A stretch of 64,000 bases of DNA from Bacteroidales bacterium. Its GTDB lineage: Bacteria; Bacteroidota; Bacteroidia; Bacteroidales; UBA932. The DNA lies in contig JAFTMS010000034.1 in NCBI GenBank assembly GCA_017452265.1, positions 43,382 through 107,381 on the forward strand, read 5' to 3'. This document shows, piece after piece, positions 38,804 through 47,468 of this stretch. The position numbers and the translations under genes are program-made. The notes below the pieces were generated by a model. The model was not told where the DNA came from. It saw nothing but the letters and a program-made list of their open reading frames with translations, and searched no databases. Within the stretch, counting starts at the first letter, position 1; each line of letters starts with the position of its first letter.

Positions 38804-38811
38804 TATATTTG
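38804..38811 (+). promoter_or_regulatory. Promoter of xylB-xylA-xylE
   Basis: TATATTTG is a perfect -7 box, 24 nt before xylB. TTTC at 38780-38783, 20 nt upstream, is close to the TTTG -33 box. It shows that xylB starts its own unit behind the regulator gene. Confidence 0.65.
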
Positions 38812-38835
38812 CATTGAACATAATGACACTAAGCT

Positions 38836-40308
38836 ATGTACTTACTTGGTTATGATATCGGCAGCTCGTCAGTCAAGGCGAGCCTTGTGGATGCCCAGAG
38901 CGGAAAATGCACCGCATCCGCATTCTATCCAAAGTCGGAAGCTCCGATAATCGCAGTCAGAAAAGGCTGGGCGGAGCAGGAACCATCTTCATGGTGGGAA
39001 TATCTCAAACAGGCGACGGCAGACATTCTTGCGGCATCCCGTGTGGATCCTAAGGACATCAAGGCGATAGGAATCTCATACCAGATGCACGGCCTCGTGT
39101 GTGTGGACAAGGACGGCAATGTGCTGCGCCCTTCCATCATATGGTGCGATTCGCGTGCGGTTCCTTACGGCCAGAAGGCTTTCGAGGCGATAGGTGAGGA
39201 AAAGTGCCTGAGCCACCTGCTCAATTCGCCGGGCAATTTCACGGCATCAAAGCTGGCATGGGTAAAGGAGAACGAGCCGGAAACATATTCAAAGATACAT
39301 AAGATCATGCTTCCGGGCGACTACATAGCCATGAAGCTGAGCGGCGAGATATGTACGACAGTGTCCGGCTTGTCCGAGGGCATGCTTTGGGATTTTGCCG
39401 AGGGAGCGCCTGCACAGCTGCTTCTGGACTGCTACGGCATCTCCCGGGAACTTCTCGCAGACATAAGGCCGACGTTCTCGGAGCAGGGAAGTGTGAGCGC
39501 GTCAGCGGCCGCCGAACTTGGCCTTGCAGAGGGAACGCCGATAACATACCGTGCAGGTGACCAGCCGAACAATGCGCTGTCACTCAACGTCTTCAATCCT
39601 GGAGAAATCGCTTCGACGGCCGGTACGTCAGGTGTTGTGTATGGTGTGCTCGGGGAAGTGAACTACGATCCTAAATCACGCGTGAATACGTTCGCGCATG
39701 TGAACCATACCGAAGAACAGACACGCCTCGGAGTGCTTCTGTGCATAAACGGAACCGGTATCCTCAATTCGTGGATGAAGCGCAATGTGGCTCCGGAAGG
39801 CATCTCGTATGCCGAAATGAACGAAATCGCAGCAAAGGCACCGATCGGAAGTGCCGGAGTGAGCATACTTCCGTTCGGAAACGGTGCGGAGCGTATGCTG
39901 GAGAACAGGGAAGTGGGAAGCTCGATCCATGGAGTGAACTTCAATGTGCACGGCAGGGAGCATCTTCTGCGTGCGGCGCAGGAGGGCATCGTCTTCTCGT
40001 TCAAGTACGGAATCGAGATCATGGAGCAGATGGGTATGAACGTCAGCAAGATACACGCAGGACATGCCAACATGTTCCTCAGCCCGATTTTCCGTGAAAC
40101 GCTTGCAGGAGTGACGGGAGCGGTCATAGACCTTTATGATACGGACGGTTCTGTCGGCGCTGCCAAGGGAGCGGGAATCGGTGCAGGCATATACAGGGAC
40201 AACAACGAGGCTTTCGCGACTCTCGAGAAGCTTGCTGTCATCGAGCCGTCGCAGGCGGACGCTCAGGCATATGCGGACGCTTATGGCAGCTGGAAGGAGC
40301 GGCTGTAG
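38836..40308 (+). CDS. xylB: Xylulokinase
   Basis: 490 residues, FGGY family. The N-terminal phosphate loop is MYLLGYDIGSSSVKASLVD; YQMHGLVCVD and RPSIIWCDSR mark the substrate site; GDQPNNALSLNVFNPGEIASTAGTSG cut to its parts (GDQPNNAL, STAGTSG) gives the catalytic Asp and ATP-binding loop. It phosphorylates D-xylulose in the cytoplasm, feeding transketolase. The stop codon lies inside a palindromic repeat (40303-40340). XylA follows 90 nt later. Confidence 0.95.
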   Translation: MYLLGYDIGSSSVKASLVDAQSGKCTASAFYPKSEAPIIAVRKGWAEQEPSSWWEYLKQATADILAASRVDPKDIKAIGISYQMHGLVCVDKDGNVLRPSIIWCDSRAVPYGQKAFEAIGEEKCLSHLLNSPGNFTASKLAWVKENEPETYSKIHKIMLPGDYIAMKLSGEICTTVSGLSEGMLWDFAEGAPAQLLLDCYGISRELLADIRPTFSEQGSVSASAAAELGLAEGTPITYRAGDQPNNALSLNVFNPGEIASTAGTSGVVYGVLGEVNYDPKSRVNTFAHVNHTEEQTRLGVLLCINGTGILNSWMKRNVAPEGISYAEMNEIAAKAPIGSAGVSILPFGNGAERMLENREVGSSIHGVNFNVHGREHLLRAAQEGIVFSFKYGIEIMEQMGMNVSKIHAGHANMFLSPIFRETLAGVTGAVIDLYDTDGSVGAAKGAGIGAGIYRDNNEAFATLEKLAVIEPSQADAQAYADAYGSWKERL

Positions 40309-40340
40309 ATTGCCACAGGCCTGAGGCCTTCGCAATGACG
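40303..40340 (-). repeat. Dispersed palindromic repeat (REP-like), copy 2, overlapping the xylB stop
   Basis: On the minus strand it begins CGTCATTGCGAAGGCC, has a short GGCC-centred stem and ends TGTGGCAATCTACAG. It shares its ends with copies 1 and 3 but has another centre. The edge CTGTAG holds the last codon and stop of xylB (TAG at 40306-40308). TGAAACAT at 40367-40374, just downstream, is the reverse complement of the ATGTTTCA motif seen near the HTCS. Confidence 0.75.
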
Positions 40341-40398
40341 TAAAAACAGCGCGAATGACGTGAAACTGAAACATAAATAATCATAAACACTAAACATT

Positions 40399-41715
40399 AT
40401 GGCAACAAAAGAATTCTTTCCTGGAATAGGAAAAATCAAGTTTGAAGGCAAGGAGAGCAGAAACCCGATGGCTTTCCGTTATTATGATGCAGAAAAGGTG
40501 GTCCTCGGCAAGCCGATGAAGGACTGGCTCAAGTTCGCAATGGCATGGTGGCACACACTCTGTGCTGAGGGTGCGGATCAGTTCGGCGGCGGCACAAAGA
40601 CATTCCCGTGGAATGCGGCGGAGTGCCCTATACAGGCAGCAAAGGACAAGGTGGATGCCGGCTTCGAGTTCATGCAGAAGATGGGTATCGAGTACTACTG
40701 CTTCCATGACGTGGACCTCGTTGATGAGGGCGCGAACGTTGAGGAATATGAGGCACGCCTGAAGGAAGTCGTGGCTTATCTCAAGGAGAAGCAGGCTGAG
40801 ACGGGCATCAAGCTCCTTTGGGGAACGGCAAACGTATTCGGCAACAAGAGGTATATGAACGGTGCGGCTACGAACCCGGATTTCGATGTCGTGGCACGTG
40901 CAATCGTCCAGATAAAGAACGCAATCGACGCTACAATCGAGCTCGGAGGTACAAACTATGTGTTCTGGGGCGGCCGTGAGGGCTATATGAGCCTTCTCAA
41001 TACAGACATGAAGCGCGAGAAGTCACATCTTGCGACAATGCTCAGAATGGCACGTGACTATGCCCGTTCAAAGGGCTTTACAGGCACATTCCTCATCGAG
41101 CCAAAGCCTATGGAGCCGACAAAGCATCAGTATGATGTTGATACTGAAACTGTTATAGGATTCCTTCGTGCGAACGGTCTCGACAAGGACTTCAAGGTGA
41201 ACATCGAGGTGAACCACGCTACTCTCGCTGGTCATACATTCGAGCACGAACTCGCATGCGCAGTTGACGCAGGCATGCTCGGTTCTATCGACGCCAACCG
41301 CGGTGACTATCAGAACGGCTGGGATACCGACCAGTTCCCGATCGACTCGTTCGACCTCACTCAGGCTATGATGCAGATCATCCGCAACGGCGGTCTCGGA
41401 AACGGTGGTACAAACTTCGACGCAAAGACCCGTCGTAATTCTACCGATCTTGAGGATATCTTCATCGCTCACATCGCAGCAATTGATGCTATGGCACGCG
41501 CTCTTGAGAATGCGGCAGCGCTTCTCGAGGAGTCTCCAATCTGCAAGATGGTCGCAGAGCGTTACTCAAGCTTCGACGAAGGACTCGGCAAGAAGTTCGA
41601 GGACGGTGAGATGACTCTTGAAGAGGCATACGAATACGGCAAGAAGGTGAACGAGCCTAAGCAGACAAGCGGCAAGCAGGAGCTGTATGAGGCAATAGTT
41701 AACATGTACTGCTGA
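40399..41715 (+). CDS. xylA: Xylose isomerase
   Basis: 438 residues, class II type. The catalytic His103/Asp104 pair lies in CFHDVDL. Metal ligands are Glu234 ([10 protein letters not shown]), Glu270 and His273 ([12 protein letters not shown]), Asp298 (SIDANRGD) and Asp309/Asp311 (WDTDQFP). The start [17 protein letters not shown] is typical. It converts D-xylose to D-xylulose. The stop TGA shares its A with the xylE start. Confidence 0.98.
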   Translation: MATKEFFPGIGKIKFEGKESRNPMAFRYYDAEKVVLGKPMKDWLKFAMAWWHTLCAEGADQFGGGTKTFPWNAAECPIQAAKDKVDAGFEFMQKMGIEYYCFHDVDLVDEGANVEEYEARLKEVVAYLKEKQAETGIKLLWGTANVFGNKRYMNGAATNPDFDVVARAIVQIKNAIDATIELGGTNYVFWGGREGYMSLLNTDMKREKSHLATMLRMARDYARSKGFTGTFLIEPKPMEPTKHQYDVDTETVIGFLRANGLDKDFKVNIEVNHATLAGHTFEHELACAVDAGMLGSIDANRGDYQNGWDTDQFPIDSFDLTQAMMQIIRNGGLGNGGTNFDAKTRRNSTDLEDIFIAHIAAIDAMARALENAAALLEESPICKMVAERYSSFDEGLGKKFEDGEMTLEEAYEYGKKVNEPKQTSGKQELYEAIVNMYC

Positions 41716-43208
41716 TGTCCAGTACAAATAACCAAGGCAGCAAGGGCTATCTGTTTTCGATAGTCCTTGTGGCCGTTATCGGAGGACTGCTTTTCGGATA
41801 CGATACAGCAGTCATCTCGGGTGCAGAGAAAGGTCTGCAGGCTTTCTTCATGGGAGCGAAGGACTTTGTCTACACCGACTTCATGCACGGCATCACATCA
41901 TCCAGCGCCCTTATCGGATGCGTGATCGGTGCTGCTATATCAGGAATATGCGCCTCGCGGATGGGACGTAAGAAGTCCCTCATCATGGCAGGAGTATTCT
42001 TCTTCCTTTCGGCCCTCGGATCGTATTATCCTGAATTCCTTTTCTTTGAGTATGGAAAACCATCATACTCTCTTCTGATAGCCTTCAACTTCTACCGTGT
42101 CCTCGGTGGTGTGGGCGTGGGACTCGCTTCGGCAATATGCCCTATGTATATCGCTGAGGTGGCACCGAGCAACATGCGCGGAACCCTCGTGTCATGGAAC
42201 CAGTTCGCAATCATCTTCGGCCAGCTCGTTGTGTACTTCGTGAACTTCATGATTCTCGGAGACCACATCGCACCGGCCATTCAGAAGGCTGCGTCAGGAC
42301 TCAATGAGATCACAAATTCTGCCCTTCTTCTCGGAGACGGAAACTGGAGCATCACAACGGGATGGCGTCTGATGTTTGTCAGCGAGGCCATTCCGGCAGG
42401 TCTTTTCACAGTGCTTCTCTTCCTCGTTCCTGAGACTCCGCGTTATCTTGCCATGACAGGCAAGGACAATCAGGCCCTCACCATCCTGTCAAAGATAAAC
42501 GGTGCAGGCAAGGCTCAGGAGATTCTCTCGGAAATCAAGGAAACGGTGACAGAGAAGACGGAGAAGCTTTTCACATACGGCTGGCTCGTGATTTTTGTGG
42601 GCATCATGCTCAGCGTATTCCAGCAGGCTGTCGGCATCAACGCAGTGCTCTATTTTGCACCGCGCATATTCGAATCCCTCGGTATGGGCAATCCGATGAT
42701 GCAGACCGTCCTCATGGGCATCGTGAACATCACATTCACCCTCGTAGCCATCTTCACCGTGGAGAAATGGGGCCGCAAGCCTCTTCTCATCTGGGGATCG
42801 CTCGGTATGGCTCTCGGAGCTGCAGGTGTGGCTGTCACAAGCGTGTCCGCATCGCTTCCGCCTGTCATCGCTGTAATCAGCATCATGGTCTACAGCGCTT
42901 CATTCATGTTCAGCTGGGGCCCGATCTGCTGGGTGCTCATCTCTGAGATCTTCCCGAACACGATCCGTGGAGCAGCTGTTGCAATCGCTGTCGCATTCCA
43001 GTGGATATTCAACTTCATCGTTTCGTCCACCTTCCTTCCTATGTACAACATGAGCCTCGGCTCGATGGAGAATTTCGGCCACGCATTCACATACGGCCTT
43101 TACGGAGTGATATGCATCCTTGCCGCCGTCTTCGTCTGGAAACTTGTTCCGGAGACAAAAGGAAAGACACTTGAAGATATGTCGAAGCTGTGGAAGCGTA
43201 AAAAGTAA
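41715..43208 (+). CDS. xylE: D-xylose:proton symporter (MFS sugar porter)
   Basis: 497 residues with 12 membrane helices. Sugar-porter signatures are LLFGYDTAVISGA, ASRMGRKKSL, YIAEVAPSNMRG, PETPRYLAM, QQAVGINAVLYFAP, KWGRKPLL and the C-terminal PETKGKTLEDM. These match the XylE type. The start overlaps the xylA stop by one base (TGATG), indicating coupled translation. It imports free xylose across the inner membrane. Confidence 0.94.
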   Translation: MSSTNNQGSKGYLFSIVLVAVIGGLLFGYDTAVISGAEKGLQAFFMGAKDFVYTDFMHGITSSSALIGCVIGAAISGICASRMGRKKSLIMAGVFFFLSALGSYYPEFLFFEYGKPSYSLLIAFNFYRVLGGVGVGLASAICPMYIAEVAPSNMRGTLVSWNQFAIIFGQLVVYFVNFMILGDHIAPAIQKAASGLNEITNSALLLGDGNWSITTGWRLMFVSEAIPAGLFTVLLFLVPETPRYLAMTGKDNQALTILSKINGAGKAQEILSEIKETVTEKTEKLFTYGWLVIFVGIMLSVFQQAVGINAVLYFAPRIFESLGMGNPMMQTVLMGIVNITFTLVAIFTVEKWGRKPLLIWGSLGMALGAAGVAVTSVSASLPPVIAVISIMVYSASFMFSWGPICWVLISEIFPNTIRGAAVAIAVAFQWIFNFIVSSTFLPMYNMSLGSMENFGHAFTYGLYGVICILAAVFVWKLVPETKGKTLEDMSKLWKRKK

Positions 43209-43233
43209 GTCGCTGATTTTTAATTGTATACAG

Positions 43234-43268
43234 AAAGTGCGTGCTGCCGATGGGGAGCACGCACTTTT
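43234..43268 (+). terminator. Terminator of the xylB-xylA-xylE operon
   Basis: AAAGTGCGTGCTGCC (43234-43248) pairs with GGGAGCACGCACTTT (43253-43267) with one mismatch and a 4-base loop, then TTAATAAAG. The core is shared, inverted, with 35366-35391. Confidence 0.9.
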
Positions 43269-43304
43269 AATAAAGTTTTGATAATCAGATTGTTGCATTT
43301 TGCG

Positions 43305-43355
43305 CCGTTGCAAGGAGCGTCGTTGCGAGGAGCGGAGCGACGTGTCAATCTACAG
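43305..43355 (+). repeat. Dispersed palindromic repeat (REP-like), copy 3, overlapping the GH31 stop
   Basis: A full copy runs from CGTTGCGAGGAGCGG (43321) through AGCGACGTGTCAATC to TACAG (43355). A half copy GTTGCAAGGAGC precedes it (43307-43318). The edge CTGTAG on the minus strand is the final Leu codon and stop of the GH31 gene, exactly as in copy 2 with xylB. Confidence 0.75.
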
Positions 43356-45902
43356 TTTCCAGCCGCAGTCCTTCAGGAACCACTCGATCTGCTCGTCGTT
43401 GAGCTTCTGTTCCTTCAGGATTTCCGGAAGCCTTCTGTAGTTCTCCATGAATTCGTCAGCAAGCTCACGCACCTTTTCAGGATTGTATGATGCAGCCTCG
43501 TTCACTGTTCCGAGCTTCGCAAGCGCATCGATGGTCGATGACAGACCCTCCTTGAATTTCGCATTCTCAATGCTTCTTCCCACTCTGCGTGAGTATGCCG
43601 CAAGCCCGTCGGCAAGCATAGTGTCCTCCTCAGAGAAGACAAGTTCCACGACCTTTTCGGCCTCGCATGATGCCTCTCCGAGGTCTACGAGCACAGCAAA
43701 TTCGTCGCCAATATATTCATATGAAGCCTCTGCACCGTTCACCCTGACTGATGAAGGTGCAACCGTGCCGACTACCTTCACCTTGTATTCCCGGCATTCC
43801 GGCATGTCCTTGTAGTTGCCCTGACGTGGGGCGATTACGATCTTCTGCGTATTTACGTTCCATGATGCGGACATGTCCACAGTTGCATATTCGGTCACAT
43901 AATTCTTGTCGTTTCCGGCGTCCTCGTACATTCTGAAGCTGCCTTCGCCGCCTGGGAATACTGTGACTGTCAGAGCCTCGCCGCTTCCGCTGAGATTGTC
44001 GATGTCGTCACCGAAGAACGGCAGCACAGAACCGGCCTTCACATAGATTCCGTACTCGTCGAGAGCGAACTGGCGCTTCAGCACCGCACCTCCCTTGAGC
44101 AAGGTTCCCGTATGCAGTTCATACCATTCTCCTTCCGGAAGCCATACGTCGATTTCGGTATATCCGTCCTCGCCAGGCTGTGTTACAGGGGCGATGAGCA
44201 TATTCTCACCGAACATGTACTCGTTGCGGTAGGCATATGCCTCAGCTGCCTCAGGATAGTCGTAGTAGAGAGGGCGACAAAGCGAAAGTCCTGTCTCGTA
44301 TGCCTCGCGTGCCATTGTATATATGTACGGTGCCATTTCATAGCGCTGGCGTACGGTCTGGCGGAGTATGTCGGCATATTTCTCCTCAAACACCCAAGGC
44401 TCCTTGTTCAGCCTGTTGCTCTTTGTGCTATGGGTACGCATGATCGGGCTCACGGCTCCGAACTGATGCCAGCGGATGTTCAGCTCCGGGTCTATACCGA
44501 ATCCTCCGTCCATGTGTCCACCGATGTCGTGACTCCAGTAACCGTAGAGCACGTTAGATGCCGTGGTTGTGAAATATGGCTGGAAATCGAGTGAGTTCCA
44601 AGTGATTACGGCATCTCCCGAGAAACCTATCTGATAGCGGTGGTTTCCGAGTCCGCCCCAGCGGTGGTAGAGAAGAGGCCTCTTTTCACCGTTCAACTCC
44701 ATGTCGCTGAAGAAGCAGTAGTTGATCCACCATGTGTTGTGGAGCTTTGTGAGTCTTGTGTCATACACGTGCTGCTGCCAGTCGAGCCACCAGAAGTCAA
44801 CGCCTTCATTCTGCATCGGATGGAAGACATGCTCGAACGCCTTTGTCATGAAGGCCTTGTCGGAGTTCACCCAGTCCACCTTCTTCTTGGACGTCGGATC
44901 TATGCCGAGGCTGCGTGCAAGCTCAGGGTAGCGCTTCTCGTAGTGCTCAAGACCGTCTGCCGGGTGAAGGTTTATGGTCACCTGAAGGCCGTTATCGTCC
45001 AGCCAGCCCATGAATTTTTCCGGATTCGGGAACATCGCTTCGTTCCATGTCCAGCCTGTCCAGCCGCCTCGTCCCGCATCTGTATAGTGCCAGTCCATGT
45101 CCACAACAAGCACATCGAGCGGAATGTCATATGTGCGGAACTTGTTCACAAGGCTGCGCAGCTCCTTGTCGGAATATGCCCAGTAGCGTGACCACCAGTA
45201 TCCGAAGGCATAGCGTGGCGGAAGAGGAATCTTTCCTGCGAACACGGTGAAGTCCTTCAGTGCGTCCTTGTAGTCGTGTCCGTATGCCATGAAATACCAG
45301 TCCTGGCAGTTCTTGACATCGCGTTCCTTCACCCAGTTCCAGTCCTCCGAACCATCGAAAAGATAGTTTGAGGACTCGTCGATGAGAGTCCAGCCGTCCT
45401 TTGCCAGAAGGCCTTCCTCCAGCTCGCGGTTCTGTCCCTTCTTCATGTCCGAAACCCACTCCTGAGTCTGAAGCGTGCCGTCCAGACCGTCCAGAGTTCG
45501 GAATGTGCCTTTGAGGTTTTCTTTCTGCTTCATGCCCGGCTTCCATTCGAATTCGGTAGCCAGAGCGTCTGTCGAGCGTATGCTGAGGTTCTTGTCCGTG
45601 AACTTTCCGGTTCCGAGCCTGTATTCCAGCTTCATCTTTGAAGTGGTGATCTCGACCTTTTTGCCGGTCTTCTTCACTTTGAATTCGGTATCCGGATACT
45701 CCCTGTTCACGGCTATGAGCGAAGCCTCGTCCGTAAAATGCCCGTCCTTCTGCCATTCAAGACGGATGACGCCGTCCGTTATCACGGTGAAGCGCACCTC
45801 GTTGTCCTGGTAGGCTACATTGTCGGCAGACTGAGCGCTGAGACTGCTTCCGGTGAAAAGCGCCACAGCTCCGATAACAACCCTGATAATACTTTTCTTC
45901 AT
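43350..45902 (-). CDS. GH31 alpha-glycosidase (probable alpha-glucosidase)
   Basis: 850 residues with a signal peptide ending SSLSAQ. The N-terminal sandwich (30-220) leads to the barrel with DVLVVDMDWHYTD, nucleophile Asp374 in FWWLDWQQH and acid/base Asp430 in FSGDAVITW. A DUF5110-like C-terminal sandwich follows (from about 640), then a helical tail (about 770-850) rich in Glu and Lys, not common in the family. It is only distantly like the PA14-bearing GH31 of this window. The gene has its own promoter and terminator region, so it belongs strictly neither to the xyl operon nor to the sus-like operon; neighbouring GH13 genes favour action on alpha-glucans. Confidence 0.87.
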   Translation of the reverse strand: MKKSIIRVVIGAVALFTGSSLSAQSADNVAYQDNEVRFTVITDGVIRLEWQKDGHFTDEASLIAVNREYPDTEFKVKKTGKKVEITTSKMKLEYRLGTGKFTDKNLSIRSTDALATEFEWKPGMKQKENLKGTFRTLDGLDGTLQTQEWVSDMKKGQNRELEEGLLAKDGWTLIDESSNYLFDGSEDWNWVKERDVKNCQDWYFMAYGHDYKDALKDFTVFAGKIPLPPRYAFGYWWSRYWAYSDKELRSLVNKFRTYDIPLDVLVVDMDWHYTDAGRGGWTGWTWNEAMFPNPEKFMGWLDDNGLQVTINLHPADGLEHYEKRYPELARSLGIDPTSKKKVDWVNSDKAFMTKAFEHVFHPMQNEGVDFWWLDWQQHVYDTRLTKLHNTWWINYCFFSDMELNGEKRPLLYHRWGGLGNHRYQIGFSGDAVITWNSLDFQPYFTTTASNVLYGYWSHDIGGHMDGGFGIDPELNIRWHQFGAVSPIMRTHSTKSNRLNKEPWVFEEKYADILRQTVRQRYEMAPYIYTMAREAYETGLSLCRPLYYDYPEAAEAYAYRNEYMFGENMLIAPVTQPGEDGYTEIDVWLPEGEWYELHTGTLLKGGAVLKRQFALDEYGIYVKAGSVLPFFGDDIDNLSGSGEALTVTVFPGGEGSFRMYEDAGNDKNYVTEYATVDMSASWNVNTQKIVIAPRQGNYKDMPECREYKVKVVGTVAPSSVRVNGAEASYEYIGDEFAVLVDLGEASCEAEKVVELVFSEEDTMLADGLAAYSRRVGRSIENAKFKEGLSSTIDALAKLGTVNEAASYNPEKVRELADEFMENYRRLPEILKEQKLNDEQIEWFLKDCGWKL

Positions 45903-45933
45903 TGCACTTGGTGTTTATTTTGATTTGGAATTG

Positions 45934-45941
45934 CAAATATA
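45934..45941 (-). promoter_or_regulatory. -7 promoter box of the 43350-45902 GH31 gene
   Basis: The minus strand reads TATATTTG, a perfect box, 31 nt before the GH31 ATG. No clear -33 TTTG was found. Confidence 0.55.
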
Positions 45942-46050
45942 GATAGAAACTGTTTAATTTTTCTGCGAAAAATCATTATTGTATAAAAAGCGGATTTCTC
46001 ATTTATCTTTTATGTATCTTTTCGAGCAGTTTCTAAAAAACCTTTACAGA

Positions 46051-46089
46051 AAAAAAACAACCGGTCTCGCCTGTTTGGGAAAGACCGGT
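46051..46089 (-). terminator. Terminator of the SusC-SusD-GH13 operon
   Basis: On the minus strand ACCGGTCT (46089-46082) pairs with AGACCGGT (46067-46060) around a 14-base loop and is followed by TGTTTTTTT. It lies 38 nt after the last GH13 gene. Confidence 0.9.
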
Positions 46090-46127
46090 CAGACGTGAAA
46101 ATACAATCTACTAATCAGGTACATTCA

Positions 46128-47468
46128 CTATCTTAATATTCTATAGCCGTATGGTTCGATGAACATGTCTTCGCCGAGCGTTAACTTTTCACCGCTCATG
46201 AGATCTGTGCATTCCTTGCCAGCCCATTCGGCAGGAATGCTTATGACCTGATCCTCATGACGTACGTTCACAATTACGAGTACTGAATCTTCGCTGTCGT
46301 TCTTGCTGAATACCAGTACATCGTCGTGAGGATGTGCAGTGATGTTTCCCTTGCGTACCGCCGGTATGCTGTTGTACAGGCCAAGTAGTCGGATATATTC
46401 ATTGTAGAGGTCTCCGCACTCCTGCCAGTCCACAGGGACATAGCGGAAGAAGTTGATCCTTCCCGGATAGCCGACCTCCTGCGAACCATACACAAGGGCA
46501 CCGCCGTGAAGATATGCTGATGCTACAAATGCAGCCATTGAAGCCCTCTCACCTCCGAATTCTCTGATAGGAGACATCTTGTCAGACTCGTCATGATTCG
46601 TCGTGAAGCGGAGCTTTACACAGCCTTCAGGGACGCCTGCATATTCTGATGAATCAGCCTCGAAAAGGTGTGATGCCGGAACATGCATTCCCCTCCTTGG
46701 ATTGAAGACCTGACGTAAGGCAGCAAGATAGTCCCATGCGTAGTTCATCTCGAAGCCTGCATCAAAATGATCCTTCCTCTTGCCCTCGGCCAGAAGGAGA
46801 AGCTTGTGGTCAGGAATAGCACGGAGCGAATCGCAGCACTGCTTCCAGAAGTCGAATGGCACAAAGTCGGCAGCATCGCATCTGAAACCGTCCACTCCGA
46901 CCTCTACGGCCCAATACTTCATGGCATCTATCATGGCCAGACGCATTTCCTGATTATCGAAATTCAGATCCGCAACGTCTTTCCAGTCCTTTATAGGAGG
47001 GATGATTTCGCCATCTTCATTCTTAGTGTACCAGTCCGGATGCTCCGTAATCCAAGGATTGTCCCATGACGTGTGGTTGGCCACCCAGTCGATTATGACG
47101 CTCATGCCTCTCTTGTGGCATTCATCCACGACTTTCTTGAAATCATCAAGCGTTCCGAACTCCGGATTCACGCCCTTGTAGTCCCTGATGCAGTACGGAG
47201 AATTGACCGTATTGATCTGTCCCACAGGATATATCGGCATGAACCAGACCACATTTGTACCGAGCGCCTTGATCGAGTCAAGATGCTGTGCGACGGCGTT
47301 GAACGACTTCTCAGGAGCGAATATGCGCGGATTGACCTGATACATGACCACGTCCTCGGGAGCCGGTACTTCATAGCCGTCCTCACATGTGCAGTCGCTT
47401 CCGTAGCAAGATGCCACGAGAAGTGCAGAGGCCACCAGACCGGCAAAAATATTCTTTCTTGTCATCAT
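46128..47468 (-). CDS. GH13 alpha-amylase-family lipoprotein, second of a tandem pair
   Basis: About 446 residues. The start at 47468 forms an ATGA overlap with the stop of the upstream GH13 gene; a longer frame to 47483 is less likely. Lipobox ALLVASC. The GH13 conserved regions are complete: DWVANH, DGFRCDAADFV (nucleophile Asp), LLLAEGKRKD (acid/base Glu) and FTTNHDES (third Asp). It is close to its neighbour in sequence, for example the shared stretch ANHTSWDN-WITEHPDWYTK. It is shorter than SusG-type amylases and carries no extra binding module. Likely digests starch or maltodextrin at the surface or in the periplasm. Confidence 0.92.
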   Translation of the reverse strand: MMTRKNIFAGLVASALLVASCYGSDCTCEDGYEVPAPEDVVMYQVNPRIFAPEKSFNAVAQHLDSIKALGTNVVWFMPIYPVGQINTVNSPYCIRDYKGVNPEFGTLDDFKKVVDECHKRGMSVIIDWVANHTSWDNPWITEHPDWYTKNEDGEIIPPIKDWKDVADLNFDNQEMRLAMIDAMKYWAVEVGVDGFRCDAADFVPFDFWKQCCDSLRAIPDHKLLLLAEGKRKDHFDAGFEMNYAWDYLAALRQVFNPRRGMHVPASHLFEADSSEYAGVPEGCVKLRFTTNHDESDKMSPIREFGGERASMAAFVASAYLHGGALVYGSQEVGYPGRINFFRYVPVDWQECGDLYNEYIRLLGLYNSIPAVRKGNITAHPHDDVLVFSKNDSEDSVLVIVNVRHEDQVISIPAEWAGKECTDLMSGEKLTLGEDMFIEPYGYRILR

